This document shows, in pieces, positions 42,813 through 52,446 of a DNA stretch of 64,000 bases (its first letter is position 1; each line of letters opens with the position of its first letter). This DNA is from Undaria pinnatifida (Eukaryota > Sar > Phaeophyceae > Laminariales > Alariaceae), in NCBI GenBank assembly GCA_012845835.1, contig JABAKD010000021.1, forward strand, positions 1,501,185 through 1,565,184. Direction: 5' to 3'. The position numbers and the translations under genes are program-made. The notes beneath the pieces are model-generated. The model made no database searches, was not told the DNA's origin, and saw only the letters and a list, made by a program, of their open reading frames with translations.

Positions 42813-42963
42813 CGTGTGCAGGATTATTTTGCCCGGTTGTCAATCTCAGTCCATAAACCTGGTCACAATGGTCATACCACCAGCAAAATACCCCGGGGAC
42901 GCCCCCTGGGCATGTCGTCGGCCAGTGTATGTACGCTGCTTCGCGTAACAACGTAGGAATTGC

Positions 42964-43247
42964 CGGGGGGGGAGGGGGGGCGGGGGGGGGGGGAGGGGGG
43001 GGGGGGGGGGGGAGGGAGGGGGAGAGCGGGAGGGAGGGGGGGGGGGGAAGGGGGGGGGGGAAGGGGGGGGGGAAGGGGGGGGGGGAGGGGGAGGGGGGGG
43101 AAGGGGGGGGGAGGGGGGGGGGGGGAGGGGGAGGGGAGGGAAGGGGGGGGGAGGGGGGGGGGGGGAGGGGGAGGGGGGGGAATGGGGGGTGGGGGAAGGG
43201 GGGGGGGGGGGAGGGGGGGGTGGGGGAAGGGGGGGGGGGGGGGGGGG
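42964..43247. repeat. 284-bp near-pure G tract
   Basis: G runs of 7-16 with single A, C or T interruptions (GGGGAGGGG, GGGGAAGGGG). The plus strand could form many stacked G-quadruplexes. Since the gene is on the minus strand, the G-rich strand is the template and the RNA would be C-rich. Confidence 0.97.
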
Positions 43248-43374
43248 TACCATATATACCCTGGAGTATGATACCGGGGTGCCTAACCCGATGATCATTG
43301 GTCATACCCACCAGTAGATGGATACCCGTGGACGTCCAGAGTGTGCGCCTTCGACGAATTGACACCATAACTCT

Positions 43375-43430
43375 CGCGGCGCGTCACTGGCGTCGTCGGC
43401 CGGTTGATTCTGCTCCGCGACACACCGTTC
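43375..43430 (-). pseudogene. Second decayed copy of the 40599 exon's 5' edge
   Basis: The acceptor (CGCGGAGCAG) and then NQPADDASDAPREL aligns with KKLADDADDATRDP. It sits 2.7 kb from the exon, just below the next exon at 43610. Confidence 0.75.
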
Positions 43431-43609
43431 GTCGGTTTCAATGCCAGCTCGATTTATATCGGAACCGGATCTACGCTGTATTGTGGGAGAGCAATAATAA
43501 ATAGTACTCCGTAATAAGTTGTACAACTACTACTGTGAAACGTTTTCCTACCCAGCCAAAAGTCGGTATCCCGCAAAAACATCCTAATTTCGTGTGCAAG
43601 AGGTGTCAC

Positions 43610-43805
43610 TGCTGTTCTGCAGAGTAGCGTTGGAGCGGAGCTTAACGGTGGGCGCGGACTTGTCCGATATCGCGCGGAGCTTGGAACTTGCCTTGGCTTT
43701 GTCCCTGGAGAGCTTGGCATGGTGCGTGGAACCATCGTAGTCGTCGGGCACTAGGAGGTTTGACGCTTTGCTTCTCGCGATTTTGATCTGCTCCAAATGC
43801 TCCTC
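43610..43805 (-). CDS. Exon of giant EF-hand gene (basic helical linker)
   Basis: Minus exon between an acceptor (TACCATGTGCAG) and a donor (GTGACA). It starts in phase with the EF-hand exon at 46814-46978 and ends one base into a codon. It encodes EEHLEQIKIARSKASNLLV, then PDDYDGSTHHAKLSRDKAKA and a Ser/Lys/Arg-rich end (SDKSAPTVKLRSNATLQNS). This looks like a surface-exposed basic linker, with no domain I can name. An alternative internal donor (GTTAAG after SAPT) would be in phase with 40599-40718. Four related copies of its 5' edge lie upstream. Confidence 0.8.
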
Positions 43806-44339
43806 CTGCACATGGTACAACGCATCAATCACCCCACCGCGCAGTACAGGACGCACGACGAAGAAACAGGGGCAACACGAAAACCGGGTTGAGATTTGCA
43901 AGAAAAATGGGAAACCCGGGGACATTTGTCTCCCTCCGTAGACGCAACTCAGGTCCAACGTCACTACGAAGGACATTTCCCTCCCCCCCCCCCCCCCGCC
44001 CGTCCCTGGTACGGCTCGTTTCTTAATTTTTATCGCCAGGGGAAAAAATCAACCCTTTCTCCCCTCGTCGACTCGCATCGAATTGCGCGCCTGCCTTCGC
44101 TGCTAGGCGCTCTCAGCGGTTGACTCCTTTGATTTTGATTTTTTTTGTTTTCAGATATTCTTACAAAATTCCGGCCCATGTGAAGTTCGAGCTCCAGAAC
44201 CGGGTGTTACCGCTGGGGCTTCATGACAAGCACAGAGCAATCAGAAAACCAGCATGAGATTCGATTACCAGGAAAACAAGAAATTCTGGGCTATTGTAGA
44301 GCGCACCCTCTCCCAAATAAGAAGTCCAGTCTGGGTCAG

Positions 44340-44720
44340 TGTTTCCTGATTATTGCTAGGCATCATGTTCTGTATGCCGTTTACTTCTTGCATGGCTGTG
44401 CGCGGTGTTGTATTGCATTGTGTTGGTGAGGAGCTATCGCAAATAGTCAGACACGAGAGAGTTCGATGCTTGTCCCAATGAGAAACCCAGCCTGGGTCAG
44501 TGTTTCGTGTCATCTCGCTAGGTATCCTGTACTGGGTGCCATTAATTTGTCGCATGGCTGTACACGGCACGGTGTTGCATTGTGTTGGTGAGGAGATATC
44601 GAAAATAGTCAGGCACGAGAGGGTTCGATGCTTTTGCATCCTCGCGATTTCGATCTGGTCCGAAACCCTCCTCCTCCTCCTCCTCCTCCTCCTCCTCCTC
44701 CTCCTCTTCTCCTCCTCCTG
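44340..44720 (-). pseudogene. Tandem decayed copies of the 43610 exon's 5' edge
   Basis: The copy at about 44590-44727 keeps an acceptor (CGACTTGCAG), an expanded GAG run and DQIEIARMQKHRTLS, matching EQIKIARSKASNLL. A second copy at about 44415-44480 shares CTCACCAACACAATGCAA and its flank, and is offset by about 180 bp. The GAG expansion (CTC on the plus strand, about 44670-44712) arose from the exon's own GAGGAG start. Confidence 0.8.
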
Positions 44721-44884
44721 CAAGTCGGTGGTAAACATAACACCGTGCCGACAGAGGGGTGTACCAACTCTGATTTGTTGGAGAAACATTACATGTTTGA
44801 CCCAAAAAATGGCAAATCCCATGTCCTACAGCAGGCACACAGCAAACCATTTGGGGGAACCACGGCAGCACAATAGCATTAAAA

Positions 44885-44975
44885 GGCTAGCCCCTTTAGA
44901 GCCCCCAAAATCCCTCCCTGTACTAGCTTCAAGTAATTTTTCCCAAAAAAAGGGTTCTCAGTCGTAAAGGCATAC
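44885..44975 (+). repeat. Dispersed repeat R1
   Basis: AGCCCCTTTAGAGCCCCC, CTCCCTGTACTAGCTTCAAG and TCTCAGTCGTAAAGGC. Confidence 0.75.
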
Positions 44976-45105
44976 ATAACACGCTTCAGCCAAAAAACGG
45001 TATACCTCAACACATCTCTACCGCAGCACGGGATCAGGGCTAAGGTAGGGTGGACAACCCCCTTTTGCACGACCGGGTTTCCATTCGTCACTCCCACGAG
45101 TGACG

Positions 45106-45483
45106 CTTTTTTTCCCCATTTTTTAATTTTTCACGCACACCTACTTTCTAGCTTCTCGACAACATACATATTACTGTACAAAACAATCGTCGAGGGTGGC
45201 CGATACGAGCAGCCCAGGGCCGTGGTCACAAGTGTCGGCCCCTTCTCCCCCCCTCGGTTCTTGCCTTCAATTTTTGATCGCGCATAGGGTTCAGCAATCC
45301 CACTGCTCGTCGATTTTTCATCTCGAGTGTTGCTAACTCACGCTCTCGCGCTTTCCGCAAGTCAACTCGTGCACAAGAAAAAAGTCCCCACGATTTTTTG
45401 CGAGTATGCAATCGGGGGGATTCGAAGCGACGAAACTGACCTATACCAGGCTCGAGGATACCCTGATACGCCACCGGGGCGAC
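45106..45483 (-). mobile_element. tRNA-derived SINE, copy 1
   Basis: The minus-strand head (45483 downward) has a GTCGCCCCGGTGGCGTATCA start with an A-box-like TGGCGTATCAGG and a B-box-like GCTTCGAATCCC about 55 nt on. A body of about 270 bp is shared with 60391-60707 (GCAAGTCAACTCGTGCAC, GGTTCAGCAATCCCACTGC and TTCTTGCCTTCAATTTTT on the plus strand). The 3' end is A-rich (T-rich on plus at 45106-45130). This is the usual layout of a tRNA-derived SINE. Confidence 0.75.
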
Positions 45484-45754
45484 TCAACACCTCGCCTACG
45501 ACAAAACCACGTTAGGCGGTCTCTTTGGCGCAGAGTAGGTAAGAATCCGATCGGGGATGCATTATTTCGAAACGTCAAAAAAAAAAAAAAAGGCGAGAAC
45601 GCCTACTTCGAAGTATGACCACAGGGAATAGGGAGGGGGGTTCACTCGCGCGAGGGATCCCGACCCACAACAACAACATAAAAAAAGCCTCAGAAGGGAG
45701 CCCCCGCCCCCCCACCATACCGTTGGCGTGAGATGAGGAGCTATCGTATCGTAT
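45484..45754. other. Intron stretch with family mark
   Basis: 45645-45670 has TTCACTCGCGCGAGGGATCC and 45720-45745 is GC-rich. Nothing coding. Confidence 0.45.
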
Positions 45755-45860
45755 AATCGTCAGACACGAGAGAAGGCTTGACGCTTTGCTTTTGCTTTTG
45801 CGTTGCATGCTTGCCGTCTTGATCTGCTCCAAAACGATCCTCCTCCTGTATCAGTTTCTA
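45755..45860 (-). pseudogene. Fourth copy of the 43610 exon's 5' edge
   Basis: The acceptor (AACTGATACAG) precedes GAGGAGGATCG. The product MEQIKTASMQRKSKSKASSL aligns with LEQIKIARSKASNL, with an inserted QRKSK from a CAAAAG expansion. This is the best-preserved extra copy. Confidence 0.8.
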
Positions 45861-46180
45861 GCGCACGCAGCAACACAACACATCGCGTCAACGTTGATCT
45901 GTCAACACTACTAACACCACACTAATTTTATCACACGCCTCGCCCGAGGCGAACGCCCCGGGTCGCTGTTTTCCACCAAAACGAGCGTATTTCCGGGACA
46001 AACGCCCCCTATTTGAAAAAAAGTGCGACAAACAACCCGCCCACACCGTAAACGCCCCCCCCCCCCACCCTTTCAAGTGATTGGAGTGGACGCCCCCAGG
46101 GCGTAGACGGCAAGGCGACAGACGTAGCACCTAATTTACTTTGAGGCCTCTCTCTGGAGGGGTTTTCCACCTCATCCCAA
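45861..46180. other. Intron stretch with C run
   Basis: A C run at about 46049-46063; otherwise unassigned. Confidence 0.45.
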
Positions 46181-46535
46181 GCGTGTGCTGCGACAAAAAA
46201 AAAGTGGTATATCACGTTTAGACAATTATTGTTTTGTCAGAAAAATCGTCAGAAAAAGAAAACAAATACCTGGTAGTTATTTATTTCGATCGTATGAATA
46301 TTCTTCTTGTTTTTTCACCTTAGAGGTGCACTTTCAGTTTACTGAAAATCTACGATAAAAAAAAAGTGGTATATCGACTTTTAGGCATTTTTTTTTTGTT
46401 GTCCGGAATGACGAGACTCCTAGACCCAAGATCGTCAGAAGAAAATTTAGAAACTTTTTTTTTTTCGGTATGAATGTTTTTGTTTCTTAACCTAGAGGTG
46501 CAATTTCAGTTTGCTAAATATATATATTTTGGGTG
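46181..46535. repeat. Two copies of a ~175-bp TIR-A-related unit
   Basis: AAAAGTGGTATATCRACKTTTAG.. CCTTAGAGGTGCACTTTCAG and its repeat at 46355 (..CCTAGAGGTGCAATTTCAG). CCGGAATGACGAGACTCCTAG and CAAGATCGTCAG link it to TIR-A. Confidence 0.7.
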
Positions 46536-46813
46536 TTCCTGAAGTAAGGATCTTCGGCAGAAAAAAAAGTCAAACTCTACCTTAAGCATGCGTCAAAAGT
46601 GCCAAAACAAAACGCCGAATATCTAGACCAGATTCCGGCGATGCTGGGTCGTTCCTGAGACGAGAGACCCCGGCCACCAGAAAATACCTGGCCTAAATTT
46701 GCGACCTCTACCGCAGCACGCTTCAGCCGTGGAACTCCACAAAATAAATGGCGTAATATATTTAATGATATAAAACACCACCTTGCTGCGCCAAAATCAC
46801 GATGACGAAATAC
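46536..46813. other. Intron downstream of the canonical EF-hand exon
   Basis: Contains a TIR-A-like CTACCGCAGCACGC scrap near 46710 and AT-rich sequence before the donor. Nothing coding. Confidence 0.45.
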
Positions 46814-46978
46814 CTCTTGGAGAGCCCAGTAGTCCGTGTTGCCCCTCCCGTCCTGCATGCGCTCCTCCCACATCAAGAAGTCGGTCAGGTCGACCACCCC
46901 GTCCCCGTTGTGATCCATGCGGGAGAAAAGCTCTTTGGTGTCGAGCTCCCCTCGCAGGTCAGGCAGCATGCTTCCAAT
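46814..46978 (-). CDS. Exon of giant EF-hand gene (canonical EF-hand)
   Basis: 165 bp, 55 codons, in phase at both ends, between an acceptor (GGTTAACAAACAG) and a donor (GTATTTC). It encodes IGSMLPDLRGELDTKELFSR, then MDHNGDGVVDLTDFLMWEER and MQDGRGNTDYWALQE. The loop DHNGDGVVDLTD has D1, N3, D5, D9 and D12 with G6 and V8, so it is a complete calcium-binding EF-hand with Asp instead of Glu at position 12. It is the clearest coding evidence in this half of the window. Phases agree with 48676-48802 upstream and 43610-43805 downstream. Confidence 0.93.
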
Positions 46979-47150
46979 CTGTTTGTTAACCACGAACAAT
47001 CGAGTCGATGGTGCGGGTGATTTTGCGGCATGCAATCTGTTTGTTAACCACGAACAATCGAGTCGATGGTGCGGGTGATTTTGCGGCATGCAATCTGTTT
47101 GTTAACCACGAACAATCGAGTCGATGGTGCGGGTGATTTTGCGGCATGTA
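46976..47150. repeat. 58-bp tandem repeat, three units, covering an acceptor
   Basis: AATCTGTTTGTTAACCACGA.. GGTGATTTTGCGGCATGC occurs three times (GTTAAC at 46985, 47043 and 47101). Each unit contains the splice acceptor AACAAACAG plus the first three exon bases, so three potential acceptors stand in a row. Confidence 0.95.
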
Positions 47151-47259
47151 GGGCGTCGCACATCCCGCACCTGTACGAGTACCGTGTTAGCGCTCCAAGA
47201 AAAGGCAATCGATTTCATGGTTAGAAGTGCGGCGAAGACAAAACCGACGGCCTAGACGC

Positions 47260-47890
47260 TTTCCGAGGAGACCTGGGCGATGGCTTGTGGTCAGTGCGAG
47301 AAAACGCTCTTTGGTGTCGAACTCCTCTCGCAGGTCTGGCAGTATGCTTCTAAACTATTTAAATAGGCAAGTGCGAAGTCGGGAGTATAGGTAATGGTGC
47401 TGATCCTCGCGAAGAAAAAAAAACATGATATAACTAGCTAAATCCCTTACAGCCAGCAGTACACGAGAAGCAAAAGTCCTATTTACTTGTCAGGAGCGCA
47501 CGAAAAAAGGACACAACCTACGAAGCTTTCCGGAGACCTAGGGAAGAGGCTGTGATCCACGCAAGACAAACCCGCTTGATGTATCGAACCTCCCTCTACG
47601 ACTTCGTTAGGCCTAGCGGCATGTTTCCAATGCAGGAAAAAAAACGGGATCAAAAGTATGGGCGCGCTCGAAGAAGAACAAATTAACGGGAGAGCAAAAC
47701 TGCCTCCTCCCAGGTCTGGCGGCATGTTTCCAAGCCTGTTTAACAGGAAATCGCGGAGGCCGGGATCTAGGGGTGTTGGCCGCTCGAGCAAAAAACGTAT
47801 CAATGCGAGGAGAAAAAAAAGGCTGCTGAATGTCGAACTCCCTCTCTCAGGTGTGCCAGCGTGCTTTGTATCTGGTTCAAGGAAGAAGGG
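47260..47890 (-). pseudogene. Decayed copies of the 46814 exon's 5' edge
   Basis: Four copies: 47308-47372 (GCTCTTTGGTGTCGAACTCC..CTCGCAGGTCTGGCAGTATG), about 47585-47632, about 47698-47752 (CCTCCCAGGTCTGGCGGCATG) and about 47833-47885 (GAACTCCCTCTCTCAGGTGT). They match the exon's CTCTTTGGTGTCGAGCTCCC..CTCGCAGGTCAGGCAGCATG. The frame is lost in all of them. Confidence 0.8.
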
Positions 47891-48675
47891 GTGCTTGTGG
47901 CACCGGTAAAACAAAAAGGTGGGACCGAAACGCTGAGAAGCTGATGAGTCCGATCTCTATAGTTATCAAACGTGGGCGCGCAGTGGCTTGGGTAGCGCCT
48001 TTTGCCTTGCCCAGCGGGTTTCGTACGTGAGAGTGGAGTGCGTCCTCCAGCGGCAATTCTGGGCGAGAAGTGCGACCAGCACGCCACCAGCGCAGGTCCT
48101 ACTCGTAGAGCTATCGTTTGGGCTCTCAATTTTATCCGGAAACAGGGTGACGCAGTAAGAAGCACATTGTTTTTTGTCGGATGCACGCTAGGGTAGATGG
48201 AGGGCGTGCACTTGAGAAAGCCCCACGCCACACCCAAAACAAATGGCGCAAGGGAAACACGAAAGCCTGGCCCGAAGAATGGTCCAATAGCCTTGGCACA
48301 AGACCCACTCTACTAATAGTACGTTAGAGGTACGTGCGCCATGGCTTTCCGTGAGGAGCTCCATGATACATACCCCCAAAAACACGCTTTTTTGACAAGA
48401 AATGAAAGGGCAATCCCGACGAACAACACATCGGCCTACGTAGGCATGCCAAAAACAAAGCATACCCCAAAACAAACAAACGTTCTTTTTTTGTTTCCGA
48501 CAAGTTTTGGTTTAAAAGCCCCTCCCTAGATACTGCTGTAGTTCCAAGCGATTGTGTCCCCCCCCAAAAAGGAGTTCCAGCTGTGACAGCGTTAAAGAGC
48601 TATCTCCTATCGTAGCACAGGCCATGAACCAAACGAAAAAACGCAAAATGCACTCCAACGATATGGGGAGGCTAC
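47891..48675. other. Intron stretch, unassigned, with R1
   Basis: 48510-48600 is repeat R1 (CCCCTCCCTAGATACTGCTG, TTCCAGCTGTGACAGCGTTA), ending in a TATCGTAGCACA scrap. The GC-rich part at 47990-48130 has no splice-supported exon. Confidence 0.45.
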
Positions 48676-48802
48676 TTCCGCTGGTGTCGCGCGCGACTTC
48701 GGACAAACATGCGTATATGTTTTGAGGCGATCGGCCGTAGAGAGAGAAATATTTGGGCTTGCCTGTTTCTTGAAGACGGCATACGGCATCCTTTCGCTCC
48801 CC
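48676..48802 (-). CDS. Exon of giant EF-hand gene (linker, phase-supported)
   Basis: 127 bp between an acceptor (CTTTCCCCGACAG) and a donor (GTAGCC). It takes one base from the upstream exon (50750-50811, which ends two bases into a codon) and ends on a codon boundary that fits 46814-46978. It encodes GSERMPYAVFKKQASPNIS, then LSTADRLKTYTHVCPKSRAT and PAE. No domain recognised. I rely on splice borders and a two-sided phase match; composition alone would not decide the strand. Confidence 0.5.
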
Positions 48803-48834
48803 CTGTCGGGGAAAGGAATCAGGCGAAGCGCGTC

Positions 48835-49400
48835 ACGGAGGTGAGGGGCCAGCAAGTATCAAAACAATACCAAATTGGCTGTGTTCGGCACACTACTGTA
48901 ACTCTTGACAAAAGAAGCACACGGAGAAGGGCCAGAAGAGAGGGATAGCGAGTATTCAAAAAAAAAAAAAAAACGGCTGTGTTTTTGACAAACAAGCTAT
49001 TGACGAAAGTAGTACGGAGAAGGGTCAGCACGTGCAAAAAAAATAAACTGGTGGCTGTTTTTCCTACGAGTTAAACTCTTCGCGAAATAACACGCCACAG
49101 CGGAGGGCGAGCGAGAAAAGGAGAAAAAAAAAAGGATTTAGTACGCAGCTTGCAAAGAGGATTGTTAGCCCTAAATTCGTCGGTATCACAGCTGTTGTCG
49201 TTAGAACCATCTCACGAATAAAATGGCTGTTTTCGACCAAGAACAAATTCTGGATAAGCCTGCATGGAGAAGGGCCATCGAGTGAAAAAAAAACGAGAAT
49301 GGCTGTTTTTTTCTACGAATTAGTTGTAAACAACAGTGGCTGCTTTCAACAAACCACGTAGATAGTAACAAAATAGCTCTTTCTCGACAAACCCATTCTT
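48835..49400. repeat. Irregular ~100-bp tandem repeat
   Basis: Units with CGGAGAAGGGYCAGMA, an A run of 7-16, TGGCTGTTTTT and GACAAA words at about 48840, 48930, 49018 and 49263. Strongly drifted. Confidence 0.65.
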
Positions 49401-50055
49401 AACGAAGCAGTACGCGATATCGACCGCTTCATTGCATGTGCCACGAATTGCACGCAGAACCCCCCCCCCCCCCCCTCCCCCACCCTCCCCCGTGGTACGA
49501 TTACTAAAGGGTTACGGTAATAAATGCGCTTTACCAGCAATGTTCAGAAGAAGCGGGGAAAATGCCTCGACGGGTGTCACTGTCAGCCCCCGCCGACTAT
49601 CTCCCGCGCCGGGCTAACAACATTACGGCTAACTGAAAAGGAATAACGCACGTTCCAAACCGTTCGGTGCACTGCATATTTATCGGTCCACGTTTCACCC
49701 TCGGACAGACTGCTTGAGCCCGGCCACGTGTGCAATAGCTCGTAGCAGCGAGAGTAATCTCATACGAAAGAGCTCAGACAGGAAGCATTCAGCTTTGAGA
49801 TATCCAAGGAAACAAGAAGTTCGAGATCGGTTACACCAAGTTTAGCGTGGGGAAAAAAATATTTTCGAAAATAAGACACTCGGCCCCTGGGCTACAGCAG
49901 TACCCCGGTATATATATATATACAGAAGGCTACGGTAGGGAGGGGGCACCCTCTGTTTTCATTGCCGGATTTGGGCCATTGGCTGAAAAAGAATATCCTA
50001 CTACTACTACTACAAAAAAAAAAAAAAAGTTTCGCACGGCTTGGAACAGGGGGGG
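49401..50055. other. Intron stretch with C run and TA repeat
   Basis: C run at about 49460-49480, a short ATATATAT run at 49913, and a 15-base A run near 50015. About 49930-49980 has CTACGGTAGGGAGGGGGCAC, resembling an inverted-repeat end. Nothing coding. Confidence 0.5.
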
Positions 50056-50312
50056 GCGCGTGCATCGCTAGAGGTGCACCAGTTTTTTTTTTCAAGAAGA
50101 GGTTCCTCGATTTGGGAGCTTCAAGACCTCTCCCCCCCAAAAGCAGATTTGGAGGAAAACAGAGTTGGTACCACCGGGTGAAACGGCCCATGGGCGTAGG
50201 TTGTACAACGAGAACAATCTGGCCAAGCAAAATTATGTCATACTTTCGACGAGTTTGGGGCAAGGAGCCCGCCATTCAGGAAAAAAAAATCGCCAGAAAA
50301 CAGCTCCCTCTT
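50056..50312 (-). mobile_element. TIR-A element, ends eroded
   Basis: Starts GCGCGTGCATCGCTAGAGG. The body has GGGAGCTTCAAGACCTC, CATGGGCGTAGGTTGTAC, CGACGAGTTTGGGGCAAGG and CCATTCAGG. The far end is worn away. Confidence 0.7.
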
Positions 50313-50749
50313 GTCAAGGAATTATTAGGGTATTAGTCCGTTCGACCACTCGAAAAAAGGTTAGCCAATAGCTTACCCAAACTATGCCTTATAACACTCT
50401 CCCCCCCTAAAACGGCGGGATACCAGGTCGGCCGGATATACGGGCGGACCTGCCAATTATGCAAGCCGTTTCATTTCCTGGGTAAACCGGGGAGAGCATT
50501 TTTCAAGTTCAACATGTACATGGGGAAAGTCTGAAAACGTTCACGTATTATGGTGGATGTGGGATTTGAACCCACGACCCAAAAAACCCATGGTCTATCG
50601 GCGACGCCATTTGCCAAGGGATTAGTAGGATATTAGTCCGTTTGACCACTTGCAATAGGTTAACCAATAGCGTACCCAAACTAAGACTTATAACACTCTA
50701 TCGAAGCATGCGTCGGTTTTTTCAGAAGAGAAGCGTTGTTCGCGCACAC
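50313..50749. repeat. Duplicated segment with a tRNA-like piece between
   Basis: GGATTAGTAGGATATTAGTC.. ACTTATAACACTCT at about 50620-50700 repeats 50318-50401 (GGAATTATTAGGGTATTAGTC..). Between them, on the minus strand, lies a tRNA-like 3' half (see next entry). Confidence 0.75.
50551..50622 (-). ncRNA. tRNA-like relic (T-arm and CCA end)
   Basis: The minus strand reads GTGGGTTCAAATCCCAC, a perfect 5-bp T-stem with a 7-nt loop, followed by ATCCACCA. An A-box-like TGGCAAATGG lies about 50 nt upstream. The anticodon arm does not fold and the 5' acceptor strand is missing. It is a relic or a SINE head and not a working tRNA. Confidence 0.45.
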
Positions 50750-50811
50750 CTCGAGAACGCTTTGAAAGCCGCCAGCCCGTCCATACGCCCTGTTGCCGAG
50801 GCCTCCGTCTG
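50750..50811 (-). CDS. Exon of giant EF-hand gene (short linker)
   Basis: 62 bp between an acceptor (GCAACACCCAAAG) and a donor (GTGTGC). It starts in phase with 51899-52012 and ends two bases into a codon, which fits 48676-48802. It encodes QTEASATGRMDGLAAFKAFS, a short helical piece. A second open frame exists on this strand; the phase match on both sides favours the one given. Confidence 0.6.
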
Positions 50812-51533
50812 CTTTGGGTGTTGCCACCATTTCGTGTGGAGGGCACCGGACAGGGAAATAAACAATGTTAGACGCTCTACTAGGGTTCTCGCCCACATAT
50901 CGGTCTGCGCTTTATGACCGACGCTACCTTCCCTGGGGATATGCTGACGATTTCTATTCCGCCGCATAAAAAAACATTTCAAGGAAGACGTTTTTCCGGC
51001 GGAAAAGCTCAATAAACTCATGAACGAATGGCAACGAACGTGCCCAATCAGCGTGCAACAGGCACGTGCATGACCGCTTTGATTGGCTGATCGATGAGGA
51101 TACACTCAGCTCCGGCTACTTTTTCGGCGTTGTTCATGAGATATAAACGAACGGACTAAAACGCTGTTCTTGGCTGACCCAGCTCGCATTAGCGTTGAGG
51201 GGTACAAGCACCCTCAATGTGCACGCCTGTGACACAGTTCCCTACATTTCCGTTATGATACGTGCCATGCCCTAATAGCGGTTTCGCTGGGCCGCTACTG
51301 TACTCAAGTTACTTTCATTTCGACAAATTTCCCACACGTAGGACAAATCACCGATGCCCGCTGGATCATCTAGATCGTTCGGGGAAGATCTGTACGGTGT
51401 AGCTCATGTTACCGGGTGGGAGCCGTGCGATCTGCCTCATCTAGCAAAAGTTTCCAGGGTTGGAGTTGCACCTCTCTATGTGCAGGTCCTGCACGACATC
51501 TCATCACGGAAGATACGGGATCTCCTGCTGTAG
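50812..51533. other. Intron stretch, nothing recognised
   Basis: About 51000-51130 contains two GCGTGCAACAGGCACGTGCA-like words but no array. No exon or element seen. Confidence 0.4.
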
Positions 51534-51848
51534 ATGATCTATATGATCTATATGATCTATATGATCTATATGAACTATATGATCTATATGAACTATATGA
51601 TCTATATGATCTATATGATCTATATGATCTACATAATCTATATGACCTATATGACCTGTATGATCTATATGCTCCATATGATGTATGTGATCTATATGCT
51701 CCATATGATGTGTATGATCTATATGCTCTATATGCTCTATTAATATATGATCTATATGATCTACATGATCCATATGGGCTATATGATATATGATCTAGAT
51801 AGTGATCTATATTATCTATATGACCTATACTATCTAGATCGTGATCTG
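51534..51848. repeat. 10-bp ATGATCTATAT-type array
   Basis: About 310 bp of TATATGATCT units with CTCCA/CTGTA variants. It ends about 50 bp below the next exon's donor. Confidence 0.97.
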
Positions 51849-51898
51849 TCCGAGCTGAAGCCCCAGAAAAGTGTTGATAACGTGGTGATGTGCCGCAC

Positions 51899-52012
51899 CT
51901 TTCTTCTGGCCTTGATTTTGTCGAGCAGAATGTGGTCGACCACGGACTTTTGCGCGTCTGTAAGCCCGCTGGGCTTGTTGTGAAGCTTGTCGCGGTGCTT
52001 CATTAAGTGAGT
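51899..52012 (-). CDS. Exon of giant EF-hand gene (helical linker)
   Basis: 114 bp, 38 codons, in phase at both ends, between an acceptor (GTACTTGTTGCAG) and a donor (GTGCGG). It encodes THLMKHRDKLHNKPSGLTDA, then QKSVVDHILLDKIKARRK, a charged helix pair with EF-hand-linker character but no loop. Phases fit 54799-54899 upstream and 50750-50811 downstream. Confidence 0.8.
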
Positions 52013-52034
52013 CTGCAACAAGTACCGCACGGCG

Positions 52035-52446
52035 AGGCAAAGCAAAGTAAAGTAAAGCGAAGAAAGGGAATCAAATCGAATCAACGCGAAGCAAAGCGAA
52101 GCATAGCGAAGCCAAGCCAAGCCAAGCCAAGCCAAGCCAAGCCAAGCCAAGCCAAGCCAAGCCAAGCCAAGCAAAGCGAAGCGAAGCCAAGCAAAGCGAA
52201 GCAAAGCGAAGCAAATCGAACCAAAGCGAAGCAAAGCGAAGTAAAGCCAAGCCAAGCCAAGCCAAGCCAAGCCAAGCCAAGCCAAGCCAAGCCAAGCAAA
52301 GCAAAGCAAAGCGAAGCCAAACCAAGCCAAGCCAAGCCAAGCGAAACAAAGCAAAGCAAAGCAAAAGCAAAGCAAAAGCAAAAGCAAAGCAAAGGCAAAA
52401 GGAAAAGCAAAGCAAAAGCAAAAGCAAAGCAAAAGCAAAGCACAGC
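52035..52446. repeat. CAAGC/AAAGC pentamer array
   Basis: About 80 units of CAAGC, CGAAG, AAAGC and, at the right end, AAAAGC. It begins about 20 bp upstream of the 51899 exon's acceptor. Every frame is long and open because of the repeat. Confidence 0.97.

Noticed and set aside
42614-43368. Ser-Ala, His-Gln, Asp-Ala and Gly- or Pro-rich frames up to 227 codons
   Set aside because: Products of the CATCAG array and the G tract.
46976-47150. CRISPR array (three spaced repeats)
   Set aside because: The units are contiguous 58-bp tandem repeats with no unique spacers, in a eukaryotic intron.
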